Shown here: piece by piece, positions 10,086 to 17,202 of the stretch
Position numbering within the stretch: the stretch's first letter is position 1
How the letters are laid out: the number at the start of each line of letters is the position of its first letter
Source of the DNA: Richelia sinica FACHB-800
Lineage (GTDB): Bacteria; Cyanobacteriota; Cyanobacteriia; Cyanobacteriales; Nostocaceae
DNA length: 64,000 bases
Direction of reading: 5' to 3'
Assembly: GCF_014698825.1 (NCBI RefSeq)
Contig: NZ_JACJTT010000009.1
Coordinates: 62,001 to 126,000 of the forward strand
The notes under the pieces: model-generated
The model's database searches: none
The model's input: the letters and a program-made list of their open reading frames with translations, nothing else
Told to the model about the DNA's origin: nothing
Position numbers and translations under genes: made by a program

Positions 10086-10805
10086 ATGACTTCCACACAG
10101 CCTAATAACTTACCGCTTTGGGTACAAGATAGAGACAAGGTAATTGCCGCTAGCACTGATGCTGAATGGCGTTATCAAAAACAGCCAGATTATAGTCGCT
10201 CAAAGGAAAATCTGGCGAAGGAGAGTACACGTCATCATGCTGAAGGTTCTCTAGAAGCCATTGTGCAAAATTTGGTGCGAACCTTCGAGATGGAGGCTTC
10301 TTTCAAAAGTAATCCCCAACAATGGTTGTCTGTGGTTAATGACCAATTTCGGGTGAGTACCAATGGTGGTCAGGAGTACAATGCTGCCGAGTTAGGTGCT
10401 AAGGGTACTTACAATCTGTTTATGGCTGACTCGGAGCATTACAAGTCTTCGGAAGAAACCTTTGAATCATCCCACGATATCTTTCACAGTACCTTTCCTC
10501 AAGGTTTTCCTTGGGAAGTATTAGAAGTCTACTCTGGCCCTCCCGTTGTCACATTTAAGTGGCGACACTGGGGACATTTTCGTGGTGCATACAAGGACTA
10601 TGCACCCACTGGGGAAATGGTGGAAATCGTGGGAATTAGTGTTGCCCATGTCACTCAGGATTTAAAGATTCTTACCGTAGAACACTATTTTGACAACAGC
10701 TTGTTCTTAGAAAAACTGACGGCTGGTGGCAAATTAGACAAGAATGGCACTAAGGGAAGTGGTTGTCCTTTTAGTTCTTGGTTGAAGGGATTCAAGAAAA
10801 GTTAG
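10086..10805 (+). CDS. SnoaL/NTF2-like protein, homologue of plant 'pathogen-related protein'
   Basis: A soluble protein of 239 residues. The segments ETFESSHDIFHSTFP, WEVLEVYSGPPVV, FKWRHWGHFRG and YAPTGEMVEIVGI match, as I remember it, the barley pathogen-related protein family, which has an NTF2/SnoaL-like fold. No signal peptide or membrane helix. The N-terminal EGSLEAIVQNLVRTFEME also fits that family. Its biochemical function is not established; a small-molecule-binding or cyclase-like pocket is inferred from the fold. The C-terminus GCPFSSWLKGFKKS is basic and may be an add-on. It lies between pdxJ and ycf54 on the same strand, with a hairpin after it, so it is probably a separate transcript. 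Confidence 0.8.
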   Translation: MTSTQPNNLPLWVQDRDKVIAASTDAEWRYQKQPDYSRSKENLAKESTRHHAEGSLEAIVQNLVRTFEMEASFKSNPQQWLSVVNDQFRVSTNGGQEYNAAELGAKGTYNLFMADSEHYKSSEETFESSHDIFHSTFPQGFPWEVLEVYSGPPVVTFKWRHWGHFRGAYKDYAPTGEMVEIVGISVAHVTQDLKILTVEHYFDNSLFLEKLTAGGKLDKNGTKGSGCPFSSWLKGFKKS

Positions 10806-10810
10806 TTAAT

Positions 10811-10845
10811 GGGGGTACAGGTGCAACACTGTACCCTTAACATTA
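10811..10845 (+). terminator. Hairpin after the pathogen-related-like gene
   Basis: GGGTACAG (10813-10820) pairs with CTGTACCC (10829-10836), with an eight-base loop and AT-rich sequence after it. It lies eight bases after the stop codon. Confidence 0.6.
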
Positions 10846-10885
10846 TTGATGATTGAGTTTCTCGATTTGGTAAACAAGGACGAAT

Positions 10886-11215
10886 ATGCAAACATATTAT
10901 TACGTTTTGGCCAGTCAACGCTTTCTCTTGGAAGAAGAACCCTTAGAGGAAGTTTTGAAGGAACGCACCCGTCATTATCATGAACAAGAAAAGGAAATAG
11001 ATTTTTGGTTGGTTAAGCAACCTGCTTTTCTGGAAGCACCGGAAATGGCAGAGATTAAAGAAAAGTGTCCTCAACCTCCAGTGGCGATTATTTCCACCAA
11101 TGCTCAATTTATCACTTGGTTAAAACTGCGATTGGAGTATGTCATTACTGGAGAATTTGCGGCTCCTTCGGCAACTATTCCCAATGCTTTAGCATCTCTA
11201 GCTACTGTAGGTTAA
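10886..11215 (+). CDS. ycf54: Ycf54, Mg-protoporphyrin IX monomethyl ester cyclase accessory protein
   Basis: Ycf54 is needed for assembly and activity of the oxidative cyclase (AcsF/CycI) that forms ring E of chlorophyll. Length 109 residues, the family's usual size. The sequence is highly conserved: YYYVLASQRFLLEEEPLEEV at the N-terminus, then EIDFWLVKQPAFLEAPE and IISTNAQFITWLKLRLEYV. No membrane helix; it acts as a soluble partner of the membrane cyclase. The gene stands alone, 80 bases after its neighbour, and is followed by a seven-base repeat array. Confidence 0.95.
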   Translation: MQTYYYVLASQRFLLEEEPLEEVLKERTRHYHEQEKEIDFWLVKQPAFLEAPEMAEIKEKCPQPPVAIISTNAQFITWLKLRLEYVITGEFAAPSATIPNALASLATVG

Positions 11216-11217
11216 TA

Positions 11218-11245
11218 GGGAATGGGGAATGGGATTTGGGGATGG
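11218..11245. repeat. Seven-base tandem repeat (GGGAATG type)
   Basis: Four units in succession: GGGAATG, GGGAATG, GGATTTG, GGGATGG. Short seven-base tandem repeats are typical of heterocystous cyanobacterial spacers. It lies just after the ycf54 stop. Confidence 0.6.
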
Positions 11246-11301
11246 AGGTAAAACTGCACCCTCAACCCCACACCCGGATATTGAACATAAAAATCCAGTG
11301 T

Positions 11302-12006
11302 ATGAATAGTAATTTTTTACATAGGTTTGTGGCTTCACCAGGTGCTTTATTTTTAGCGATCGCTCCCCTAGTTTCTCTCATTAGTACCATGACTCCGGTT
11401 TTGGCTCAAACGGCTATTCCTAGTTGTCAAGCCCCTGGTGCTGGGGAATATGTTTTATTAGTTGTGAGTCCTACTGCGGAAAATCAAAAACAGTTACGAA
11501 AGGCTTTACCCTCGGATATTAAAACTATTACTTGCAAATATCTTCAAGAAACTGTCACGCGGGTCGGCGGCTTTAAAAAGATGGATGATGCCAACCGTTG
11601 GGCTAGGTACATCAATAATATTGTTGGGTTGAATGCGATCATCACCACCCGGCCAGCTAGTCAAGCAATAGCTGCCCAACCAGCAACCACCCAACCAGTC
11701 AGGGAACAAACTCCCAAACCACCGACATCTCGCACTATTACCTATAATCCCAAGGTGTTAGGAGAGGGTTACGCTGTACTGGTTGATTACTACAACCGTC
11801 CAGAATTGGCACTGAGTGTGCAAAAGGTGGTAGGTGGTGATGTGGGACTAGTGGCCTATGGACAACGCCCTTACTTGTTAGCTGTTTACACCACTAACCA
11901 AAGAGAGGCATACAATACCTTACAAAGATTAAATGAAAATGGGTTTGTCGCCCTTTTAGCAGATGGGCGAAAGGTGATGTTATTGCGTTCAGTGGTGCGG
12001 TTGTAG
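11302..12006 (+). CDS. Secreted conserved protein with two SPOR-like halves
   Basis: A protein of 234 residues from ATG 11302. An N-terminal signal peptide (hydrophobic stretch GALFLAIAPLVSLIS, probable cut after PVLA) suggests export to the periplasm or thylakoid lumen. The mature part has two similar halves (about 40-115 and 150-234), each with a beta-alpha pattern (EYVLLVVSP, then YAVLVDYYN) joined by a Thr/Pro/Gln-rich linker. This resembles SPOR-type repeats, but I cannot confirm the family. The open frame extends upstream through ycf54, but only 11302 gives a signal peptide. It is followed by a tandem repeat array. Function unknown. Confidence 0.75.
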   Translation: MNSNFLHRFVASPGALFLAIAPLVSLISTMTPVLAQTAIPSCQAPGAGEYVLLVVSPTAENQKQLRKALPSDIKTITCKYLQETVTRVGGFKKMDDANRWARYINNIVGLNAIITTRPASQAIAAQPATTQPVREQTPKPPTSRTITYNPKVLGEGYAVLVDYYNRPELALSVQKVVGGDVGLVAYGQRPYLLAVYTTNQREAYNTLQRLNENGFVALLADGRKVMLLRSVVRL

Positions 12007-12012
12007 GGAGAA

Positions 12013-12124
12013 GGGAACAGGTGACAGGTGACAGGTGACAGGGAACAGGGAACAGGTTACAGGTGAAGCAGCGCGGTCTTGGGGGTTCCCCCCATAAGCG
12101 ACTGCTGAACCCGGAGGGTGACAG
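12013..12124. repeat. Seven-base tandem array plus GC-rich block shared with 2103-2346
   Basis: Eight seven-base units run from 12013 to 12068: GGGAACA, GGTGACA three times, GGGAACA twice, GGTTACA and GGTGAAG. The block CAGCGCGGTCTTGGGGG with its CCCCCCATAAGCGACTG arm follows at 12069 and ends in GGGTGACAGT near 12124. The same order (GGTGACA units, then CAGCGCGG block, then GGGTGACAGT) occurs at 2129-2240, so the two loci share a composite repeat family. Confidence 0.75.
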
Positions 12125-12141
12125 TCTGTTGTTGTCTATTT

Positions 12142-12334
12142 TCAATGGCGGCTTGATTGACGCAGCGGTGTACTAGAAGTGAAAGCGGCACAAATTTGAT
12201 TCATTGTTAACTCAATACAGTTCAGATAAGCTTGTTTCTTTCCCTCTGCTTCCGTTTGGTGAGCGTGGCCATACCACTGCTGGCCTAAACAGGTAATTTT
12301 CCTTAACTGAACCGTATTGATTTTTAATTGTCAT
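12142..12334 (-). pseudogene. Frameshifted small gene downstream of the PAP2-like gene
   Basis: On the minus strand an ATG at 12334 overlaps the stop of the PAP2-like gene (TAATG). In its own frame it gives only 40 atypical residues. The next frame, open for 62 codons down to the stop at 12142, reads like real protein: VQLRKITCLGQQWYGHAHQ, then KKQAYLNCIELTMNQICAAF. Removing one A from the A5 run at 12321-12325 joins ATG-ACA-ATT-AAA to this frame and gives a continuous protein of about 63 residues. It may be a decayed gene, a sequencing error or a slippage site. I do not recognise the family. Confidence 0.45.
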
Positions 12335-12789
12335 TAATAAGCTGCTCTAGCTAACCAAGAAATAGTTATACCCAAAGCGGAACCAGCAATCACTTGGACT
12401 GGGGTATGTCCAAGTAATTCCTTGAGTCGGTCTTGACTAAAGTCTGGTTTTTCGTGAAATAACTCATCAATCATTTGATTGAGGATTCTTGCTTGTTTAC
12501 CGGCTGCTTGACGCACTCCTGCGGCATCGTACATAACGATGATGGCAAAAACTGTAGCTAAGGCAAATTCCGCAGATGCCCAACCGATAGTTTGCCCCAC
12601 ACCAACTGCTAGGGCTGTAACCAAAGCAGAATGGGCGCTGGGCATTCCTCCAGTTGTCACTAAAACGCGCACATTCAATTTGCGATGTCTGACTAGTTCA
12701 ATAATCAGTTTTAATCCTTGCGCTACAAAGCAAGCTATCAGAGCAACCAGCAGCACCCGGTTGTTGAGAATATCGCCTATGTCCTGCAT
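12334..12789 (-). CDS. Divergent PAP2 (DUF212) family membrane protein
   Basis: A membrane protein of 151 residues related to acid phosphatase/vanadium haloperoxidase (PAP2) enzymes. The motif TGGMPSAHSALVTALAVGVG is the family hallmark, carrying the SAHS phosphatase-like core; VMYDAAGVRQAAGKQA and LGHTPVQVIAGSALG complete it. Four hydrophobic helices are visible. Substrate unknown; a lipid phosphate is a reasonable guess. It lies 91 bases after crtE on the same strand, so the order folD-crtE-this gene may form an operon linking to isoprenoid diphosphates (inference). Confidence 0.88.
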   Translation of the reverse strand: MQDIGDILNNRVLLVALIACFVAQGLKLIIELVRHRKLNVRVLVTTGGMPSAHSALVTALAVGVGQTIGWASAEFALATVFAIIVMYDAAGVRQAAGKQARILNQMIDELFHEKPDFSQDRLKELLGHTPVQVIAGSALGITISWLARAAY

Positions 12790-12880
12790 GGTATTTTGGC
12801 TAGGTTAGTAAGTATGAGCAGTGGTTGTGTGTGGAGGACAAATTTTGAGATGCAACCCAAAATCCAAAATCCCAAAAGGA

Positions 12881-13810
12881 CTAGTGATTGCGACTCGTAA
12901 TAAAATGAGCGATCGCTTGCAGAGGGATGGCTTTGTCTCCAAAGGAAGCCAGTTCTGCACAAGCTTGGGCTACTAGTTGGTCTGCTTTAGCACGGGATTC
13001 TTCTATGCCCCACAGGCTGGGATAGGTGATTTTATTGGCTTTTAAGTCTTTACCGGCAGTTTTCCCTAGTTGTTCTTGGGTAGCGGTAATATCGAGAATA
13101 TCATCGATGATTTGGAATGCTAGTCCGATGTTTTGAGAATAACGAGTTAATCTTTGGATATCTTCCCCAGATGCTCCAGCTAAAATGCCGCCGCAAACTA
13201 CACAAGCTTCTAGAAGGGCAGCTGTTTTGTGGTTATGAATAAAATTCAGTGTTTCTAGAGAAATATCTGACTTGCCTTCTGATTCCAAATCCACCACTTG
13301 ACCACCAACCAAACCGGCAGCCCCTAAGGCTTTTCCCAACCGGACAATCACCTGTAAAACGTTTTCTCTAGCGACCGTTTCCGGGGTTTGACGAGCGACA
13401 AATTCAAAAGCTAAAGCTAATAATCCATCTCCAGCCAAAATGGCGATATCTTCACCATAGACTTTATGGTTGGTCAGTTTACCGCGACGATAATCGTCGT
13501 TATCCATGGCTGGTAGATCATCGTGAATCAGGGACATGGTGTGAATCATTTCCACTGCACAAGCTGTAGGCATGGCCATGTCAATTGTGCCGCCCATCAT
13601 TTCACAGGTAGCGAGGCAAAGAATGGGACGCACGCGCTTTCCTCCAGCTAGGAGGGAGTAACGCATCGCTTCGTAAATCTTGTCTGGATAGACAACAGGG
13701 ATTGCTTGATCCAAAGCAGTATCACAAAGTTGTTGTCGCTCTTTCAGATAGGTAGCAAGGTTAAACCTAGCTGAATCTGCTGTTTTTTGAAAGTTATCCG
13801 TTGCGACCAT
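12881..13810 (-). CDS. crtE: Geranylgeranyl diphosphate synthase
   Basis: CrtE condenses isopentenyl diphosphate with allylic diphosphates to geranylgeranyl diphosphate, the precursor of carotenoids, phytol and quinone tails. Length 309 residues. The first aspartate-rich motif is [13 protein letters not shown], with RRGK just after it, and the second is [18 protein letters not shown] near the N-terminus binds isopentenyl diphosphate. All catalytic residues are present. It sits 182 bases after folD, with AT-rich sequence between them that may hold its own promoter. Confidence 0.96.
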   Translation of the reverse strand: MVATDNFQKTADSARFNLATYLKERQQLCDTALDQAIPVVYPDKIYEAMRYSLLAGGKRVRPILCLATCEMMGGTIDMAMPTACAVEMIHTMSLIHDDLPAMDNDDYRRGKLTNHKVYGEDIAILAGDGLLALAFEFVARQTPETVARENVLQVIVRLGKALGAAGLVGGQVVDLESEGKSDISLETLNFIHNHKTAALLEACVVCGGILAGASGEDIQRLTRYSQNIGLAFQIIDDILDITATQEQLGKTAGKDLKANKITYPSLWGIEESRAKADQLVAQACAELASFGDKAIPLQAIAHFITSRNH

Positions 13811-13992
13811 TCTTAACTTCCTAAAATTTTTGGTTGCTGGTGATATACGTCACAATTTTACGTTGCTCTGGCCTCAATCCGATTTAGATCAAGAAAGTTC
13901 TTTGTTGGGATAAGCTGGGGAGGCTGTTGAAGAGCAGGGTCAGGAATTAGTAGTTAACTGACTGGACAGGTGGTTCATACATTTATCACTAC

Positions 13993-14871
13993 TTAAAGGT
14001 TGTGGACTTGTAAATAGCTAGAAACTGTATTTTGTAGCAACATAGCCACTGTCATGGGGCCAATACCGCCGGGGACAGGGGTAATATATTCTGCCACATC
14101 AGCAGTAGCCGCAAATTGGACATCACCCACTAAGCTATTCTTTCCACTGCTGTCAGTGACCCGATTTATTCCCACATCTACCACAACTGCCCCTGGTTTC
14201 ACCATATCCGCAGTGATTAATCCAGGAATGCCGACTGCGGCAATGAGAATATCAGCATTTTGGGTAATGGTTTTTAAATCTTGCGATCGCGAGTGAGCAA
14301 TAGTAACTGTGGCATCAGCCTCTAATAGCATTAACGCCATAGGCTTACCCACCAAAATACTACGTCCTAGCACTACTGCTTGTTTTCCTGCTAAGGAAAT
14401 TTTATATTCTTGCAGCAGTCGCATTACGCCGGCTGGTGTACAACTCCGTAAACCTGTTTCTCCTCGGACTAATCTGCCCAAGTTCACCGGATGTAGTCCG
14501 TCAGCGTCTTTATCTGGGGCAATAGTATGTAATAGCCCAACTGCGTCTAGATGATTCGGTAAGGGCAATTGTACAAGAATCCCATCTACCCGTTCATCTT
14601 CGTTCAACTGGGCAATTACTGCTTCTAGTTCTGTTTGGCTAGTTTGGGTAGGAAAATGTTTACCAAAGGAAGCAATACCTACTTTCGCACAAGCTTTTTC
14701 TTTATTCTTCACATAGGCAGCAGATGCTGGGTTATCACCAACCATCAGCACTGCTAAACCGGGGACACGTCCAATTTTGGGTTGGGATTCTGTGATTGTA
14801 GCAGCGAGTTCTGTCTGTATTTTTTGAGCTAAGGCTTTACCGTCCAGGATTTTGGCAGTGTGTGTTTCCAT
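13993..14871 (-). CDS. folD: Bifunctional methylenetetrahydrofolate dehydrogenase / cyclohydrolase
   Basis: FolD interconverts 5,10-methylene-, 5,10-methenyl- and 10-formyl-tetrahydrofolate with NADP+ in one-carbon metabolism. Length 292 residues, usual for the family. The catalytic lysine is in [12 protein letters not shown], the substrate loop in [10 protein letters not shown], the NADP-binding segment in [14 protein letters not shown] and the C-terminal signature in [14 protein letters not shown]. It starts the minus-strand run folD, crtE, PAP2-like. Confidence 0.96.
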   Translation of the reverse strand: METHTAKILDGKALAQKIQTELAATITESQPKIGRVPGLAVLMVGDNPASAAYVKNKEKACAKVGIASFGKHFPTQTSQTELEAVIAQLNEDERVDGILVQLPLPNHLDAVGLLHTIAPDKDADGLHPVNLGRLVRGETGLRSCTPAGVMRLLQEYKISLAGKQAVVLGRSILVGKPMALMLLEADATVTIAHSRSQDLKTITQNADILIAAVGIPGLITADMVKPGAVVVDVGINRVTDSSGKNSLVGDVQFAATADVAEYITPVPGGIGPMTVAMLLQNTVSSYLQVHNL

Positions 14872-15071
14872 GAGATTTTATTGACGTTTCGCTGGGCAGG
14901 GAATTAGGCATAAGCTGCTAAATAACTGCTGATGGCTTACACCAATGAATGAATTACCCATCAATGACTATCTTCGCAGATGAATAGCATCAACAAAAGG
15001 AGATTTATTGCTCCTTCGCATTAGGATGAATTTGAGCTAACTTGCGAAAAATGGGTAAAAGGTGAGGATGA

Positions 15072-15494
15072 ATGCCAAAAATCCCTTCATTGCTAACGTT
15101 ATTTTTTCCAAATGTAGTGAGTTCCAGGTTTTCTCTACACCGAGTAGGAGGTAACTTGGTTGTGATTTTGCTACTTTGTGGTTGTGGTAGTTGGACTAAT
15201 ACAGGTTTAAATCCGAGTCCATTTCGGCTCAGTGCCAATGCCACACCGATTAAACAAATTCAAAAACCACAAAGTCAAGAGGTGACAGTATATATCCAAG
15301 GAAAGGTAGAAAAAATAGCACCTCTGATGCAGCGTCGAGCATATCAAATTAATGATGGCACTGGCAAAATTTGGGTAATTTCCCAGCAAAAAAATCTGCA
15401 AATAGGGCAGGAGGCGGTGTTTAAAGGTAAAGTAAAATACCAGAGTATCCCCTTGGCTGGCCAAGATTATGGGGAAGTTTATCTAGCAGAATAA
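15072..15494 (+). CDS. Putative lipoprotein with an OB-fold-like domain
   Basis: A protein of 140 residues. The hydrophobic run LVVILLLCGC ends in a possible lipobox (cysteine at about residue 38), so membrane attachment is likely. The mature part (about 65-140) reads like a small beta-barrel: EVTVYIQGKVEKIAPL, YQINDGTGKIWVIS, GQEAVFKGKVKYQSI. This is the pattern of nucleic-acid-binding-type OB folds also found in exported proteins. ATG 15072 has GAGG (15064-15067) four bases upstream. An alternative TTG at 15156 has a perfect AGGAGG (15146-15151) and would start directly at the hydrophobic run. The Nudix gene follows four bases after the stop. Function unknown. Confidence 0.7.
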   Translation: MPKIPSLLTLFFPNVVSSRFSLHRVGGNLVVILLLCGCGSWTNTGLNPSPFRLSANATPIKQIQKPQSQEVTVYIQGKVEKIAPLMQRRAYQINDGTGKIWVISQQKNLQIGQEAVFKGKVKYQSIPLAGQDYGEVYLAE

Positions 15495-15498
15495 CCAG

Positions 15499-15930
15499 AT
15501 GAATAATCAACAAACCCATGTAGCGATCGCTATTCTCCACCAAAATAATCAGTTTCTGATGCAACTGCGTGATAACATTCCCAATATTGCTGCTGCTGGT
15601 TGCTGGGGACTGTTTGGTGGACATATCGAACCCGGTGAAACACCAGAAGTCACCGTTCAACGGGAAGTATTAGAAGAAATTGGTTATGAATTAACTACAT
15701 TCACCAAATTTGGTGTTTATTCTGATGAGACAATTGTGCGTCATGTTTTTCAAGCACCATTATTAGTGGAACTAAACCAACTAGTGCTCAATGAAGGTTG
15801 GGATATGGCTTTATTAACCCCTACCGATATTCTGGCTGGTGAATGTTATTCAGCCATTGCTGGTGAAATCAGACCTTTAGGAGTTATGCACAAACGCATC
15901 ATGATGGATTTTGTCAACCAACATGGATAA
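15499..15930 (+). CDS. Nudix hydrolase
   Basis: A 143-residue Nudix-family pyrophosphohydrolase, likely acting on a nucleoside diphosphate derivative. The Nudix box is complete: GHIEPGETPEVTVQREVLEE followed by IGY, with the metal-binding REVLEE. The N-terminus THVAIAILHQNNQFLMQLRD is the usual first strand region. The substrate cannot be read from the sequence. It is four bases after the lipoprotein gene and shares its strand, so co-transcription is likely, although the functions look unrelated. Confidence 0.93.
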   Translation: MNNQQTHVAIAILHQNNQFLMQLRDNIPNIAAAGCWGLFGGHIEPGETPEVTVQREVLEEIGYELTTFTKFGVYSDETIVRHVFQAPLLVELNQLVLNEGWDMALLTPTDILAGECYSAIAGEIRPLGVMHKRIMMDFVNQHG

Positions 15931-15978
15931 ATCTCTTGATTGCGGTCATATGTTCATAGATGTGATGGATTGAGCCTC

Positions 15979-17109
15979 ATGCAAACAGCTAAAAAACTAC
16001 CACGCTGGTTAAGTTTAGGATTAGCCTTTCCCGTAATTATTTTAAATGGATGGTTACTAATTCAAGTTGTTCAATATTTTCAACCTTTAGTTAGTGTGGT
16101 TGCTGTCGCAATTCTCTTATCTTTTGTTTTGGATTATCCGATCAAATTTCTACAAAGTCGTGGCATACCTAGAAATTTGGCAATTGTGGCGGTATTACTA
16201 TTAGCGGTGGTCATTCTTGGGGCTGTGGGTGTGATATTAATCCCCCTCATTTTTCAACAGTTAAATGAACTGGCAAATATTCTGCCTTATTGGATTGATT
16301 CTGGATTTCAGCAGTTAGATACTTTTCAAAAATGGGCAGCTACTCAACAAATTCCAGTCAATTTGAAAGGTGTTGTCTTACAATTATTAGATAGATTTTC
16401 TAGTCAATTTCAATCTTTTACTGGCAGAATTCTTGGTTTAGCATTTGATACCATTGGTGCCTTAGTAAATGTGATTTTAGCTGTTGTTTTAACTATCTAT
16501 CTCATTTTAAATGGACAAAAATTGTGGGATGGCATTTATCAATGGTTTCCTGCACATATTGGTAAAAAATTCAGAGAATTACTGCGAGAAGATTTTCAAA
16601 ACTATTTTATTGGACAAGCCGCTTTAGGGGCTATCCTCGCTGTAACTGCTACCCTAGCATTCTTTGCGCTGCAAATTCCCTTGGCATTGTTATTTGGTTT
16701 AGCTATTGGCTTCTTTTCCTTATTTCCCTTTGGTACAGGGATCGGTATTGGTATTGTGAGCTTATTAGTAGCTTTAGAAAACTTTTGGGAAGGGGTAGAA
16801 GTCGCCGCCATTGCTGTCACCATTGACCAAATCAACTCAAATATTGTTGCCCCACGTATTTTAGGAAATTTAACAGGTTTAAATCCTGTATGGGTAGTTA
16901 TTTCTTTACTATTAGGTGCAAAATTAGGAGGGGTTTTAGGGTTATTAATTGCTATTCCTTTAGCTAGTTTTATTAAGGATATTGCTGATAGTTGGCGGGC
17001 AGGTGAATTTAATCCCAAAAATCTGCCGAATCAAGAAATTAACAATAATTCGGACATGGAAGTGAGTACATCTAATGTAATGATAGATATATCAACGGTA
17101 AAGCAGTAA
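15979..17109 (+). CDS. AI-2E family permease-like membrane protein
   Basis: A 376-residue member of the AI-2E transporter family (also called UPF0118/PerM), with about seven to eight membrane helices. Family features: N-terminal RWLSLGLAFPVIILNGW, LLSFVLDYPIKFLQSRG, and the C-terminal block NLTGLNPVWVVISLLLGAKL followed by LGLLIAIPLASFIKD. ATG 15979 is preferred; the frame is open 13 codons further to a TTG that has no ribosome site. Members export varied solutes or act as antiporters, so the substrate is not known. The hydrophilic tail is Asn/Ser-rich and probably cytosolic. Confidence 0.9.
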   Translation: MQTAKKLPRWLSLGLAFPVIILNGWLLIQVVQYFQPLVSVVAVAILLSFVLDYPIKFLQSRGIPRNLAIVAVLLLAVVILGAVGVILIPLIFQQLNELANILPYWIDSGFQQLDTFQKWAATQQIPVNLKGVVLQLLDRFSSQFQSFTGRILGLAFDTIGALVNVILAVVLTIYLILNGQKLWDGIYQWFPAHIGKKFRELLREDFQNYFIGQAALGAILAVTATLAFFALQIPLALLFGLAIGFFSLFPFGTGIGIGIVSLLVALENFWEGVEVAAIAVTIDQINSNIVAPRILGNLTGLNPVWVVISLLLGAKLGGVLGLLIAIPLASFIKDIADSWRAGEFNPKNLPNQEINNNSDMEVSTSNVMIDISTVKQ

Positions 17110-17202
17110 ACCCAGCAGAGAAAGGATAAAATCTAAACAAAATCAACAACAGGTAGTCTTGATGTCCACCCAAATTAGTGCCACCAAATCACCATCACTG
17201 CG

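Noticed and set aside
11065-11301. Upstream extension of the secreted protein gene
   Set aside because: It runs out of frame through ycf54; only ATG 11302 gives a signal peptide.
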